Of a stretch of DNA of 34,185 nucleotides, positions 1 to 8,618 are shown piece after piece. The translations under genes and the position numbers were made by a program. The stretch comes from Hyphomonadaceae bacterium. GTDB taxonomy: Bacteria > Pseudomonadota > Alphaproteobacteria > Caulobacterales > Hyphomonadaceae. Where the stretch lies: assembly GCA_027485145.1 (NCBI GenBank), contig JAIXRO010000150.1, forward strand, positions 1 to 34,185, given 5' to 3'. The notes under the pieces were generated by a model. The model saw nothing but the letters and a program-made list of their open reading frames with translations. It was not told the origin of the DNA and made no database searches. How positions within the stretch are numbered: position 1 is the stretch's first letter; every line of letters begins with the position of its first letter.

Positions 1-173
1 AGCGCCTCATCGACCGCCTCCTGGCAAGCGGCGGCACCGCACGGTTTGCCCGTCGGTTCCTTGAGGTGAAGGGGCTCGGGCCAGCAGCGGACGCGCTCGG
101 ACGGTTCGACGCCGCGGATGTTCTCCCCTTCCCCAGCACACAGGCAAACACTGCAGAAGGCGAAGCCGCATGA
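1..173 (+). CDS. trbE: TrbE (VirB4-like conjugation ATPase), C-terminal fragment
   Basis: The open frame runs in from the left edge (codons in phase with base 3) and stops at TGA 171-173, so only the last ~56 residues are present. The tail (RLIDRLLASGG, then ARRFLEVKGLGPAADAL) resembles the TrbE/VirB4 C-terminus, where an 'IDR-L-GG-F-WL--KGL-WAA-L' pattern is common. TrbE powers assembly of the mating-pair channel at the inner membrane. The stop overlaps the trbJ start as ATGA, and trbE directly precedes trbJ in the standard trbBCDEJLFGI order; that context is the stronger evidence. The ATPase motifs lie outside the window. Confidence 0.65.
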   Translation, partial: RLIDRLLASGGTARFARRFLEVKGLGPAADALGRFDAADVLPFPSTQANTAEGEAA

Positions 174-892
174 CTAAAGCTCGAACCCGTCTCGCCGCCC
201 TCATCGCGGCCGCCCTGCCTCTCACCGCAACACTCCTGGCGGTGCCAGCGGCGGCGCAGATGGTGGTCTATGACCCCGCCGTGCATGCCGAGAGCGTATT
301 GTCGGCCGCGCGGGCGCTTGAACAGATCCGGCATCAGATTGCGGCGATCGAACAGCAAGCCAGGATGCTCAAGAGCAATCCGCTTGATCTGTCCCCGGAG
401 CTTAGCCGGTCGATCGAAGACGCAAGAGCTCTGTTTGCCGAGGCCGAGGCGCTCGCGTTCGACATTGACCGGATCGGCGGGGATATCGAGGCGCTCTATC
501 CCGAGACCTGGGAAGCGTATGACCTCGAGAGCGTCCTCGCCCAGTCTCAGCGCTGGCGGGCGGCGAGCCGCGCGAGCCTTTCCCGCGCGATGCAGGCCGA
601 GGCGCGCGCCGCCCAGTCCATCGACGATATGGGCGGCCGCCTTCAGTCGGCGCTCGGCGCAAGCCAGGCCGCCGAAGGCCAGACCGGCGCCATCCAGGCC
701 GGCAACCAGCTCGCCGCCTTGAGCGCGGCGCAGCTTGCCGAAATCCATTCGCTGCTGGTGCTGCAAGGCCGCGCGCTGCAGACCGAGCGGATGGAGCGGC
801 TTGCCCGGGAAGAGCGCGCCGAAGAAATCCAGCGCCGCGCGTTCCCGGCCGATCTGCCACCCCCAGCTGATCCCGCCCGTTCGGCCTTCTGA
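170..892 (+). CDS. trbJ: TrbJ, conjugal transfer protein (VirB5-like)
   Basis: This 240-aa protein has a classic Sec signal peptide (hydrophobic residues ~8-28 ending AAAQ), so it is periplasmic or pilus-associated. The mature N-terminus (VVYDPAVHAESVLSAARALEQI) and the long, mostly helical body match TrbJ, a VirB5-like component of Trb-type secretion systems. A Q-rich helix at ~35-65 and the AGNQLAALSAAQLAEI stretch (~165-185) are typical. Its start overlaps the trbE stop (ATGA). The stop is embedded in the GAGGGGGA ribosome-binding site of trbL. No trbK (entry-exclusion lipoprotein) gene lies between trbJ and trbL, where one is often found. Confidence 0.88.
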   Translation: MTKARTRLAALIAAALPLTATLLAVPAAAQMVVYDPAVHAESVLSAARALEQIRHQIAAIEQQARMLKSNPLDLSPELSRSIEDARALFAEAEALAFDIDRIGGDIEALYPETWEAYDLESVLAQSQRWRAASRASLSRAMQAEARAAQSIDDMGGRLQSALGASQAAEGQTGAIQAGNQLAALSAAQLAEIHSLLVLQGRALQTERMERLAREERAEEIQRRAFPADLPPPADPARSAF

Positions 893-907
893 GGGGGACA
901 GCGCGCC

Positions 908-1885
908 ATGGATCCATCGACGATCAACTCCTTCCTCGACCAGTTCATCCAGGTGATCGATTCCGGGTTCGGTCTCATTCAGGGCGATGTCGCCTATGTG
1001 CTGAATGCGCTGATCGTGATTTCGGTGACGCTGGCGGGCGCGCAATGGGCACTCGCGGCCGAAGCGCCGATGGCGCCGTTCTTTCGCAAAGTCCTGTTCG
1101 TCGGGTTCTTTGCGTTCCTGATCAATAACTGGAACGACCTTGCGACCGCGATCAACCAGTCTGGCGCGATGCTGGGGCTGCGCGCCGGCGGCAGCGATCT
1201 GACGCTACCCGACCTGCACAATCCCGGACGGATCGCGGGGATTGGCACGGAGCTCTTCGGGCGCACGGCAGAGCTCGGGCGCGGCATGAACATCCTCACC
1301 GACTTTGTGCCGCTGGTGACGATCCTGATTGCGGCCTTCGTGATCATGTTCGGTTTCTTCATTCTCGCGCTGCAGATCTTCTCGGCGCTGATTGCATTCA
1401 AGCTCGGCAGCCTCGCAGCGTTCGTCGCGCTGCCCTGGGGCGTGTTTTCCGGAACGGCCTGGGTGGCGGAGCGCCCGCTCGGCTGGGTGGTGGGAAGCGC
1501 GGTGCGCCTGTTCGTGCTCGCCCTCATTGCGTCGGTCTCGATCTCGTTCGTGGACCGGCTGCCGGCCGTGTTCGTCCTCGATGCGGGCGGCGCGCTCAAC
1601 ATTCTCCTCTTTGGCCTGACGCTCCTGATGCTCGCCTGGTTCGGGCCGCAGCTGGCAAGCGAGGTCGTCTCCGGCCAGCCGCATCTTTCCGGCGCCGACG
1701 CCATACGCGCGGGTCAAGGCGCAGCGGCGACGGCGGCCGGCGCCGCTGTCACCACACGGCTCGTGACGAGCGGCGGGGGCCGCGCTTCCACGCGCAGCGC
1801 CGCAGCCCCCACAGCGCGCGCGCCCGCGACACCGATTGATCATAGCAAAATTGCGCCCCCACGCGGGCGAGGAGGCAGACGATGA
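908..1885 (+). CDS. trbL: TrbL, polytopic inner-membrane channel protein (VirB6-like)
   Basis: This 325-aa membrane protein has about six hydrophobic segments (roughly residues 30-50, 58-78, 130-165, 170-190, 195-215 and 225-245), then a low-complexity Ala/Thr/Arg tail from ~270. This is the TrbL/VirB6 pattern, and the family forms part of the inner-membrane conjugation channel. The start is well supported: GAGGGGGA at 891-898 is 9 bases before ATG 908. The 3' end overlaps trbF by ATGA. The basic, Ala-rich tail probably faces the cytoplasm (inference). Confidence 0.9.
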   Translation: MDPSTINSFLDQFIQVIDSGFGLIQGDVAYVLNALIVISVTLAGAQWALAAEAPMAPFFRKVLFVGFFAFLINNWNDLATAINQSGAMLGLRAGGSDLTLPDLHNPGRIAGIGTELFGRTAELGRGMNILTDFVPLVTILIAAFVIMFGFFILALQIFSALIAFKLGSLAAFVALPWGVFSGTAWVAERPLGWVVGSAVRLFVLALIASVSISFVDRLPAVFVLDAGGALNILLFGLTLLMLAWFGPQLASEVVSGQPHLSGADAIRAGQGAAATAAGAAVTTRLVTSGGGRASTRSAAAPTARAPATPIDHSKIAPPRGRGGRR

Positions 1886-2562
1886 GTTTCCAATTCAGGG
1901 CCCCGGCGCGGTCCTATGCCCCGCCGCCGGCTGAGACACCTTACCGGCGCGCGCAGGCCGAATGGGACGCGCGGATGGGCTCGGCCGTTCTGTCGGCGCG
2001 CAGCTGGCGGCTGATGGCGTTCGCCGCGTTCGGCCTCTCGGCCGCGCTCGCGGCGGCACTGACGCTCGTTGCGCTCCAGAAGCGCACGTTCGTGCATGTC
2101 GTGGAAGTCGCGCCGGAGGGCCAGGTCCTGTCGGTGCGGGTCGCCGACGGCGCCTGGACACCCGGCAGCGCGCAGACGGCTTATTTCATCGGCGAGTTTG
2201 TGCGCAAAGTGCGCGCGCTGCCGACTGACCAGATCGTCCTGCGCGAGAATTGGCTTGCCGCCTATCAGTTCCTGACGCCGCAAGCGGCCGCGAAACTGAG
2301 CGAGATCGCCCGCCAGGATGATCCGTTTGCGAACACCGGCCTTGCCGGACGCACCGTACATGTACGCTCGATCGTCCAGCGCTCGGACAAGTCCTGGCAG
2401 GTGAGCTGGAGCGAAGAGTCCAGCACCCTCAGCCGGACGGAGCGTGCAAACTATACGGGCCTCTTCACCGTCACCCACGCCCCGCCCCGCAGCGCTGACG
2501 AAATCTCGAAGACCCCGCTCGGCCTCTTCATCACCGAGCTCAGCTGGAGCCGTGACCAATGA
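1882..2562 (+). CDS. trbF: TrbF, conjugal transfer protein (VirB8-like)
   Basis: This 226-aa bitopic membrane protein has a Pro-rich cytoplasmic N-terminus (PYRRAQAEWDARMGSAVLSA), one transmembrane helix at ~46-66, and a periplasmic VirB8/NTF2-like domain. Conserved TrbF features are TPYRRAQ--WD-R-G at the N-terminus and the 'W-V-W-E' strands near the end. VirB8-type proteins link the inner-membrane complex to the VirB9/VirB10 core. The gene overlaps both neighbours by 4 bases (ATGA), consistent with coupled translation in the trb operon. Confidence 0.92.
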   Translation: MSFQFRAPARSYAPPPAETPYRRAQAEWDARMGSAVLSARSWRLMAFAAFGLSAALAAALTLVALQKRTFVHVVEVAPEGQVLSVRVADGAWTPGSAQTAYFIGEFVRKVRALPTDQIVLRENWLAAYQFLTPQAAAKLSEIARQDDPFANTGLAGRTVHVRSIVQRSDKSWQVSWSEESSTLSRTERANYTGLFTVTHAPPRSADEISKTPLGLFITELSWSRDQ

Positions 2563-3464
2563 CCCGCGTCGTCCGCATCGCACTTTCCGCACTGAGCCTC
2601 GCCGCCTGCGCCACCCCGCCCGAAATGCCGCTCACTTTGTCCACCGTAGCCCCCCTTCCCCTGCCAGCTCCACTTACGGAGCTTGCCCAAGAGGCTGAGC
2701 CCGACCTCGCCCCCATGCCGGAGCCCGCTTCGAAGAAGCCGGAGCGTGTCAGCGCGCCGCCGCAGTCGCTCGCCGAGGTGAACAAGGCCGCCCGCCAGCG
2801 CGCCGCAAACGCCGCCTATGAAGACGCGGCGCTCGTCTACAACTATGCGCCGGGCGCGCTTTATGAGCTCCAGACAGCGCCGTCCTATATCTCGACCATC
2901 CTATTGGAGCCCGGCGAGACGGTGCTGGACATTGCCGCCGGCGATACGACGCGCTGGATGGTGTCGCAGACGCTGACTGGTTCGGGCGAGACCGGCCGCA
3001 CACTGATCATCGTCAAACCGCTGGCGGCCAAACTGAAAACCAATATCGTGCTCGCAACCGACCGGCGGGCCTACTTGATCGAGGCGGTTTCGGTCGCCGG
3101 CGACACCTACACCGCGCAGGTCGCCTGGTCCTATCCGAAGCCTGCGGCCGCAGAACTGCCGCCGCCGCCCGTCCTGAACTATGGCTATGACATCACGCCG
3201 CCGCGCCGCAGCGCGCCGGTCTGGACACCGGTCAGCGTCTGGGATGATGGCAAGAAGACCTGGATTGCATTCAGCTCGAACGTTGCGGCCGCCGATATGC
3301 CGCCCCTGTTCGTGCGGACGGGGGAAGGACTTGAACTCGTCAACTACCGCGCCGAAGGCCAGACCTATGTGGTCGACCGCATTTTCGACCGGGCGGAGCT
3401 GCGCCTCGGCCAGAAGAAGCCCATCGTCGTGCGCATCGACCGGCAGGAAGCGGCCCGCCCATGA
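2559..3464 (+). CDS. trbG: TrbG, outer-membrane core-complex protein (VirB9-like)
   Basis: This 301-aa protein starts with a short signal peptide ending in a lipobox (SLAAC, Cys at ~17), followed by a Pro-rich linker and the VirB9/TrbG beta-rich domain. Typical patterns are 'LEPGETVLDIAAGDTTRWMV' in the middle and NYGYDI then 'PVWTPVSVWDDGKKTWIAF' in the C-terminal half, which is the CagX/VirB9 signature. With TrbI it forms the core channel across periplasm and outer membrane. No separate virB7-like lipoprotein is visible, and TrbG itself may supply the lipid anchor (inference). It overlaps trbF and trbI by 4 bases each. Confidence 0.93.
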   Translation: MTRVVRIALSALSLAACATPPEMPLTLSTVAPLPLPAPLTELAQEAEPDLAPMPEPASKKPERVSAPPQSLAEVNKAARQRAANAAYEDAALVYNYAPGALYELQTAPSYISTILLEPGETVLDIAAGDTTRWMVSQTLTGSGETGRTLIIVKPLAAKLKTNIVLATDRRAYLIEAVSVAGDTYTAQVAWSYPKPAAAELPPPPVLNYGYDITPPRRSAPVWTPVSVWDDGKKTWIAFSSNVAAADMPPLFVRTGEGLELVNYRAEGQTYVVDRIFDRAELRLGQKKPIVVRIDRQEAARP

Positions 3465-4561
3465 CAACCGCGGCCCAATCGCCTCAATCGGCAAGTCCCG
3501 TCGACATCCGCGCCCGCGCGCCGTCGCCGAAACGCCTGTCGCGCCGTGTGCTGATGACCGGCGCCGGCGTATTCGGCGCAGCTGTGGTCTTTGCCGTGCT
3601 CACGGGTCTCTCGGACCGGCCTGCGAATGCCGGACCTGCGGCGCCGGATCCCCGCGCCGTGGCCACCGCCAACCTGCCGGAAGGCCTCGCATCGATGCCG
3701 GCGGATTATTCCAAGACACTGGCGCTGCCCGCCCGGGACCCGAACGCGCCGCGTGACATGCTCTGGGGCGATGCCGGCCCGCCAGAATGGTTCGGCCTGG
3801 AGGAGGATCTCTACCTGCCGGAAGACAGCGGTTGGTCCGACATGCCGGAGGAGGAGAGTTACGAGACCACGCCTGAACCCGCGCCCGCAACCTACCGCGC
3901 CGAGGCACCTGCGCCGCTCTTCTTCGAGCAGCGCTCGGAACCGGCGAGCGCGGCCAACCTCAAGGGCGATGCCCCCGGCACCTATCGCCCGCCTGCCACA
4001 CCCTATGAGCTGCAGGCCGGCACCGTGATCCCGGCGGCGCTCGTCACAGCGGTAAATTCTGATCTGCCGGGCAAGGTCATCGCGCAGGTCACGGCGCCGG
4101 TCTATGACAGCGTCACGGGTGATCATCTCCTGATCCCGCAGGGCGCGCGTCTCATCGGCACGTATGAGAGCGAAGTACTCTACGGCGACACGCGCGTGTT
4201 TCTCGGCTGGGACCGGATCATCATGCCGAATGGCTGGTCATTGGACCTTGGCGGAATGGCCGCGACGGATCCCAGCGGCGCAGCCGGCATATCGGACAAA
4301 ACCGACAACCACCTCGGCCGTCTCGGCGGCGCAATCGCGCTTTCGGCGGTGCTCAGCATCGTCGCCAACGAAGCAGAAAGCGACGACGATCAGGGTTTCA
4401 CCCGCAGCCTCGGCGACGCCGCCGCCCAGGAAGCCGCCCGCACCGGCGGCCGCATCGTCGACCGCGAACTCACCATTCGCCCTACCCTGCGCGTGCGCCC
4501 AGGTGCGCCCCTGCGCGTGCTGGTGACAAGTGATCTGACGCTGAGCCCATATGACGAATGA
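3461..4561 (+). CDS. trbI: TrbI, core-complex scaffold protein (VirB10-like)
   Basis: This 366-aa protein has a basic cytoplasmic N-terminus, one transmembrane helix (~28-48), a long Pro/Glu-rich periplasmic linker (~50-175) and a C-terminal VirB10 domain. The domain shows the family patterns IPAALVTAVNSDLPG, LLIPQGARLIGTYES, VFLGWDRIIMPNGWSLDLGG and DNHLGRLGGAIALSAVLSI. VirB10/TrbI spans both membranes and gates substrate passage. It is the last trb gene. The next gene begins 131 bases later and is not a trb component. Confidence 0.95.
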   Translation: MTTAAQSPQSASPVDIRARAPSPKRLSRRVLMTGAGVFGAAVVFAVLTGLSDRPANAGPAAPDPRAVATANLPEGLASMPADYSKTLALPARDPNAPRDMLWGDAGPPEWFGLEEDLYLPEDSGWSDMPEEESYETTPEPAPATYRAEAPAPLFFEQRSEPASAANLKGDAPGTYRPPATPYELQAGTVIPAALVTAVNSDLPGKVIAQVTAPVYDSVTGDHLLIPQGARLIGTYESEVLYGDTRVFLGWDRIIMPNGWSLDLGGMAATDPSGAAGISDKTDNHLGRLGGAIALSAVLSIVANEAESDDDQGFTRSLGDAAAQEAARTGGRIVDRELTIRPTLRVRPGAPLRVLVTSDLTLSPYDE

Positions 4562-4647
4562 GATCCGAGCAAAAAGGCGCCTAAGCAAGGTCGCCTGCGA
4601 CCCTCAGCGTTTGCGCGCGTTGCGTGAGAACGATTCCTGTCTGCTGT

Positions 4648-4664
4648 GACACATGCATAGTGTC
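4648..4664. promoter_or_regulatory. Inverted repeat GACAC-N7-GTGTC, possible operator
   Basis: GACAC (4648-4652) and GTGTC (4660-4664) form a perfect 5-bp inverted repeat around ATGCATA. It lies 28 bases before the start of the small HTH gene and just after the trb operon, where an autoregulatory site would be expected. I see the repeat; its role is inferred. Confidence 0.35.
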
Positions 4665-4692
4665 TCGAAGTCGCCAATTTAGCGAGAATGTG

Positions 4693-5073
4693 ATGACCAA
4701 CCCGGCAAGCGATCCCAACCAGATGCTCAGTACACAGGACGCGGCTGCCCTGCTTGGCCTGCAGCCCTGCACGCTTGCCGCCTGGCGGGAAGACGGCTCT
4801 CAGCCTGGCCTTGCCTTCTTCAAACTCGGCAAGGCCGTACGCTATCGGTACGCCGATCTCCTCGCCTTCATTGAAACCCGCAAAGCATCGAGTACTCTAG
4901 TCGCGCGCCGGAATGCGGCTTCCGTCGCACCGACAAGGACTCCGAAAAAGATGGGTTCGTCTAAACCCCCTCCTTCGCCGGTTTCGCGCGAGGAGCCGAC
5001 GCCTGCCGTCAAGACGGCCCCTGGGCGAAGACAAGCCAAGCGCGGAGAAGACCGCCAACAGTCACTCTTCTGA
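4693..5073 (+). CDS. Small HTH (excisionase/MerR-like) DNA-binding protein
   Basis: This 126-aa protein has an N-terminal winged-helix HTH of the HTH_17/excisionase type: LSTQDAAALLGLQPCTLAAWR, then FFKLGKAVRYRYADLLAFIE, the usual 'helix-turn-helix followed by YR--DL--F' layout. The C-terminal half is basic, Pro/Ser/Lys-rich and probably disordered. ATG 4693 is chosen because the domain begins soon after it. An upstream in-frame ATG at 4624 would add an unlikely Cys-rich stretch and include the inverted repeat at 4648-4664. The ribosome-binding site is weak. Small proteins of this kind often regulate or excise mobile elements; the exact role here is unknown. Confidence 0.72.
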   Translation: MTNPASDPNQMLSTQDAAALLGLQPCTLAAWREDGSQPGLAFFKLGKAVRYRYADLLAFIETRKASSTLVARRNAASVAPTRTPKKMGSSKPPPSPVSREEPTPAVKTAPGRRQAKRGEDRQQSLF

Positions 5074-5118
5074 AATCAAGCGTTCAGCTTGGCCTAAGAC
5101 GCCGACGGTGATCGGTGC

Positions 5119-5412
5119 GCCAATACACCGACTTCGTTCGCAGAATCGTTCAAGGGTCGGCTGCGGGACGAGTGCCTCAACGAGCATCTGTTCGACCGAC
5201 TTAGCGAAGCTCGCTGCATCATCGAGACGCGGCGAATAGATTACGACACCGTCCGTCCACATACATTCCTTGGCGGCCTCGCCCGGGCTGTGTTCGCCGA
5301 CAACACCAGGCGCGCCCGTCCAGCTTCGTCTGAGCGACGCAAGAGCTCCGCTCAGCGGGCCTTGACCACCAACCCCCAACCAGAAGGAAAGGCGAACGGA
5401 GTCTCCAAATAA
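5119..5412 (+). pseudogene. IS3-family transposase (OrfB) C-terminal remnant
   Basis: Reading frame 1 encodes ESFKGRLRDECLNEHLFDRL followed by a helix and DYDTVRPHTFLGGLA. This is the well-known end of the IS3-family OrfB integrase core, including the catalytic Glu of DDE in the D-E-C-L-N region and the 'Y---RPH--LGG' tail. The frame stops at TAA 5410-5412. The first two catalytic Asp residues and all of OrfA are absent, so it is a dead fragment. A possible right end of the insertion sequence is the ...GGGTCA at about 5432-5438. No matching left end is visible. Confidence 0.8.
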
Positions 5413-5651
5413 ACGGCCCGGATCAGGGGGCTGGGTCAAGGGACGGGCGCAAACCCTGCCAACCCGAAGGGCGCGGAGCTGCAGGAACGAAGAGACGAAG
5501 CGAGCGGGGTTGCGGCTGGCGCGGCGTCGGTCAGGATTCCCGAAATGAAGGCTGCAATGTTGCTAGCGGTTTGTATTGCGCCAAGGGACTGCGACTATCC
5601 TCGACGACAGACCCCGCCTCTACGCTGCACCGCAGCAATCGATGTCGAGAA
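5413..5651. other. Intergenic stretch between IS remnant and cap4
   Basis: These 239 bases lie after the transposase fossil and before the 3' end of the leftward CBASS operon. I find no convincing gene and no clear terminator. The right terminus of the insertion sequence is probably near 5438. The rest looks like a recombination scar joining the trb segment to the defence segment (inference). Confidence 0.4.
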
Positions 5652-7160
5652 CTAGTCGATCGTGAACGACGGTTGATACGTACGATTGCCTTTACGATCG
5701 AAGTCGTATTCGTAAATGACACACGGCCCAAGACCTTGGTGATGTTGCCCCAAGAAGAAAAGCAAGCTGTTGGGGCATGAAGCAAAAATGTGAACGGGCG
5801 TTTCGGGCGTGCGAACTTTCAAAGCCCGTACCTCGTTTGCCACTTGCTCTGCCAAAGCAGCGCTATGCGCCCCGCCCGCAACTACTTGTTGCCCTGCTCC
5901 AGTCGGCAGTACGAAGGATACTAACATCCCCACTTTCGGAAGCGAAGCGCCAGCATAGTCCCGCACGTTAGTATCGACTGAACGGGAAACGCCGATGCCA
6001 ACGGCTATGTCTGCGCCATCACCCAGTTTATGCTGTGCCTGAAAAAACGATGGGCCCTGTGTGCCGTCTGAAGCCGTCCAAATTCTTGGGCCAATCTGCC
6101 CCTTCTGATAAAGCTCAACTTCGACGGAGGATTTCAAATCAAGAGTCTTCCCAGCGAGAAAGGCAATGGAGGCGTGCGCGTCCAAAATGAGGCGTAGTCG
6201 CGGGGACGACTTCACTTTCAGGCGGAGAAAGTTTTCAACGAGGGGTCCGATGTCTCTTTGCCAATCGAGATCATCGCGAAGATAGCGCTCACGAAATTGG
6301 TCAGTTAGCAAAAGCGTGTTTGAAGGCGTAGCACCATAGACGTCCGCTGACGGGCCAAGAAAGCTACGGATCGCGACCGGAAGAAATGCACCATCGGCGG
6401 GAATGAACCCGGCCTTTAGCCCTTCGTCATCACACATTTTGTTGAACGCGGCGGGAGTTAGCCCATTCAATCCCCGCGACTTTAATCGCCTCGCTAGTTC
6501 GTCAAAACGAAAATCGGAATCTGCCGCGTTGACACGAAGGCCTAAACCGCTTGCTCTTTCCTCGATTTCTTGACGCATCCGCTCAAGGGACGAGTAGCCA
6601 AAGTGGATGCGAAAGCCTTCTAGGACTTGGCGAAGCTCTTCATCTGACGAGAAGGCAAGATGCTCTCTCCATAACTTCCGAACCTTGCCCATGCGACTGC
6701 GGTCGCCGGTGTTATCAAACAGCTTCTCGATGAGAAGCGATCGATCATTGTTGGAAATGATCGCTCCCAACGGATCATCCTCCTTGATTTGATCCGGCGT
6801 GACGAACGAAAACAGACTTGATGGAGGTGCTGTTTTCTTCGCATCTCTCAGACGCTCCAGAAGGGAAACCGCTGTTGCTCCAATGAATGGTGGGTTTACC
6901 AAATCGGCATAACCAAACCGCCCAGCGGCGGTGACGTGAAATTTAATCTGGTGATAGTCCGCTGAAACACGGTTGGGGCCAGGTCCTGGAATTGGCGGAT
7001 CGTATTTGACGATCACATCATCGAAGGCTTTTGGACCATCGGCCTCGAACGTGACTTCGGCGACGCACGAATCGGGACGGGCGAGCTTCAAGGCGTTCAG
7101 CCAGAAGAACCGCGACTGATAGTTATCGCCGTGCCAACGAGCTTCGGGGGCGCTAGCCAT
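5652..7160 (-). CDS. cap4: Cap4-type CBASS effector: DUF4297-like nuclease + SAVED domain
   Basis: This 502-aa protein has an N-terminal nuclease-like domain and a C-terminal SAVED sensor domain. The first ~110 residues show the Cap4 (DUF4297) layout: GDNYQSRFFW, an acidic strand (EVTFEADGPKAFDDVIVKY) and a Q-x-K strand (DYHQIKFH), the expected Asp/Glu...QxK active site of a restriction-like endonuclease. The last ~170 residues end in VHIFASCPNSLLFFLGQHHQGLG, a SAVED hallmark. Known Cap4 proteins bind cyclic trinucleotides through SAVED and then degrade DNA, killing or arresting the infected cell. It is the last gene of the leftward operon, 43 bases after the CD-NTase. Its ribosome-binding site is weak, which may limit effector dose (inference). 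Confidence 0.85.
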   Translation of the reverse strand: MASAPEARWHGDNYQSRFFWLNALKLARPDSCVAEVTFEADGPKAFDDVIVKYDPPIPGPGPNRVSADYHQIKFHVTAAGRFGYADLVNPPFIGATAVSLLERLRDAKKTAPPSSLFSFVTPDQIKEDDPLGAIISNNDRSLLIEKLFDNTGDRSRMGKVRKLWREHLAFSSDEELRQVLEGFRIHFGYSSLERMRQEIEERASGLGLRVNAADSDFRFDELARRLKSRGLNGLTPAAFNKMCDDEGLKAGFIPADGAFLPVAIRSFLGPSADVYGATPSNTLLLTDQFRERYLRDDLDWQRDIGPLVENFLRLKVKSSPRLRLILDAHASIAFLAGKTLDLKSSVEVELYQKGQIGPRIWTASDGTQGPSFFQAQHKLGDGADIAVGIGVSRSVDTNVRDYAGASLPKVGMLVSFVLPTGAGQQVVAGGAHSAALAEQVANEVRALKVRTPETPVHIFASCPNSLLFFLGQHHQGLGPCVIYEYDFDRKGNRTYQPSFTID

Positions 7161-7203
7161 TTTGATCTTTCAGCGATGAGTGGGTGGCCGCTTTCATGGC
7201 CGA

Positions 7204-8115
7204 TTACGAGAGCGGAAACTTGGGGCCAAACAGATTGCGCCAAGCCTGCAGAGCTTCGCCATTACGGCCCTTGCGCGCAAGATCGATCGCATTGTCTGCT
7301 TCTTTCGCCGCCGCCAGAAGCAAGGTGCGGGCGCGCTGCTTACGAGCGGCATCCATTCCATTGCTCACCGGCGGCCCCAGACCCGCAGGGTCTGCCCACT
7401 CGTCGAAGACGCGATCGGCAAGGGTATGAAAGAGCGCCTGAATTTCGCGGGCGAAGCTGCCGCCCCAGGATCCGTAGAGGCATTGAAGCGCCATGACCTC
7501 AATCAGGAAGGATTGCTTCACCGGCTTATCCGGCCCGTGCTTCTTGGTGTTGTTGTTCCAGTATTTCATCATCCGAACGATGCCCTTCCATTCGTTCGAA
7601 AACGCCTGGTGGGCCGCGACGGCTTTCGCCTCGTGTATCTTCGGATTGGTCTTGATCCACTTGCCAGTCTCGGTATCTGGGATTTCGTAGTTATCGCCCG
7701 CCGTGAAGGCTGGAACAGCGTCGATGCTCAGGATGCGGTAGTCAGTGTTGTCGTCGTCATCGGCTTTTACGCCGAAGTTAATGTTGACCGACCGACCCTG
7801 TTTGCGAAGAGCCGCCGCGCCGTACTTCTTTTCCAGAGCGTCGTAGAAAGCATCGACAACCACAGAAGGCGTTTTGTCACGATACTTCGAGCGCTCCGAA
7901 TCCTTCAGCACGAAAAAGATGTCGATGTCCTTCAGCGGCTTCGATTTCGTGTTGCGCTTATAAGAGCCGGTGAGAAACCCCTGACCTTCTATGGCGAACT
8001 TCGTCACCATGTAATCGCGCACCTCATAGTGGCGATCGGAGGCATTCTTTTGCTCCTTGTCGTTGAGCTCAAGACGGCTTTTGAATTTCTGAAATGCTTC
8101 TTCAACAGTGATCAT
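7204..8115 (-). CDS. CD-NTase (cGAS/DncV-like nucleotidyltransferase), clade C/D-like
   Basis: This 303-aa enzyme is predicted to make the cyclic oligonucleotide signal of CBASS. Visible motifs are the GS signature ([14 protein letters not shown], Gly50-Ser51), the metal-binding D-I-D (Asp63, Asp65) and a third acidic residue in LSIDAVPAF (Asp132), so the active site looks complete. The end ([12 protein letters not shown]) matches the C-terminal helix of CdnC/CdnD-type enzymes. Pairing with a SAVED effector suggests a cyclic trinucleotide product (inference). A GGAGG ribosome-binding site precedes the ATG, which overlaps the cap7 stop (ATGA). Confidence 0.9.
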   Translation of the reverse strand: MITVEEAFQKFKSRLELNDKEQKNASDRHYEVRDYMVTKFAIEGQGFLTGSYKRNTKSKPLKDIDIFFVLKDSERSKYRDKTPSVVVDAFYDALEKKYGAAALRKQGRSVNINFGVKADDDDNTDYRILSIDAVPAFTAGDNYEIPDTETGKWIKTNPKIHEAKAVAAHQAFSNEWKGIVRMMKYWNNNTKKHGPDKPVKQSFLIEVMALQCLYGSWGGSFAREIQALFHTLADRVFDEWADPAGLGPPVSNGMDAARKQRARTLLLAAAKEADNAIDLARKGRNGEALQAWRNLFGPKFPLS

Positions 8116-8618
8116 CCCACTTTCCTCCAGTAGGATGTGTTGGCAGCGAGACCATTGTGGTTGACGGTCGAGCCCATGCTCTGCCGGACAAACCCTGCCG
8201 TCGATAGCATCGTCGCATCACCCCAGCCCTGCACGTAAGGCTCGCCGGGGTTTGTGCGCAGGAACACGCGATACTTTGCAGACGAAGGCGCAATCCCCGC
8301 CTTTCTGATGTGGTACTTGAGGAGATCGGTGTCGGTGTAGAAATTGCCGTCGTCGTTCGCCGCCCATTCGTAGACCACGTCGATATCCCACCGCGTGATC
8401 AACTCATTGGTGTGGGGATGATAGATTTCGAGCATGACCTTGGTGAGGTGCTTGCTGTCGAGCCAGGCGCGGATCGCGCGGCTGTTGCTTTCCCACCCAT
8501 TCCAGAATTCTTCAGGGTTGAGTTCGCTGAGGACGATGATGTCCTTCAGGCTTTTGAGGATGTTATCGGCAACGTAGGTGACCGAATACGCGTAGGTGTT
8601 GACTGAAACTGCACTCAT
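8112..8618 (-). CDS. cap7: Cap7, bacterial HORMA-domain CBASS sensor
   Basis: This 168-aa protein matches bacterial HORMA proteins along its length: [22 protein letters not shown] at the start, [23 protein letters not shown] in the middle, [13 protein letters not shown], and [22 protein letters not shown] as the C-terminal safety-belt region. In type III CBASS the HORMA protein closes around a peptide of presumed phage origin and then binds and activates the CD-NTase; Cap6 reopens it. It sits between the cap8-like and CD-NTase genes with 4-bp overlaps on both sides. Confidence 0.93.
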   Translation of the reverse strand: MSAVSVNTYAYSVTYVADNILKSLKDIIVLSELNPEEFWNGWESNSRAIRAWLDSKHLTKVMLEIYHPHTNELITRWDIDVVYEWAANDDGNFYTDTDLLKYHIRKAGIAPSSAKYRVFLRTNPGEPYVQGWGDATMLSTAGFVRQSMGSTVNHNGLAANTSYWRKVG

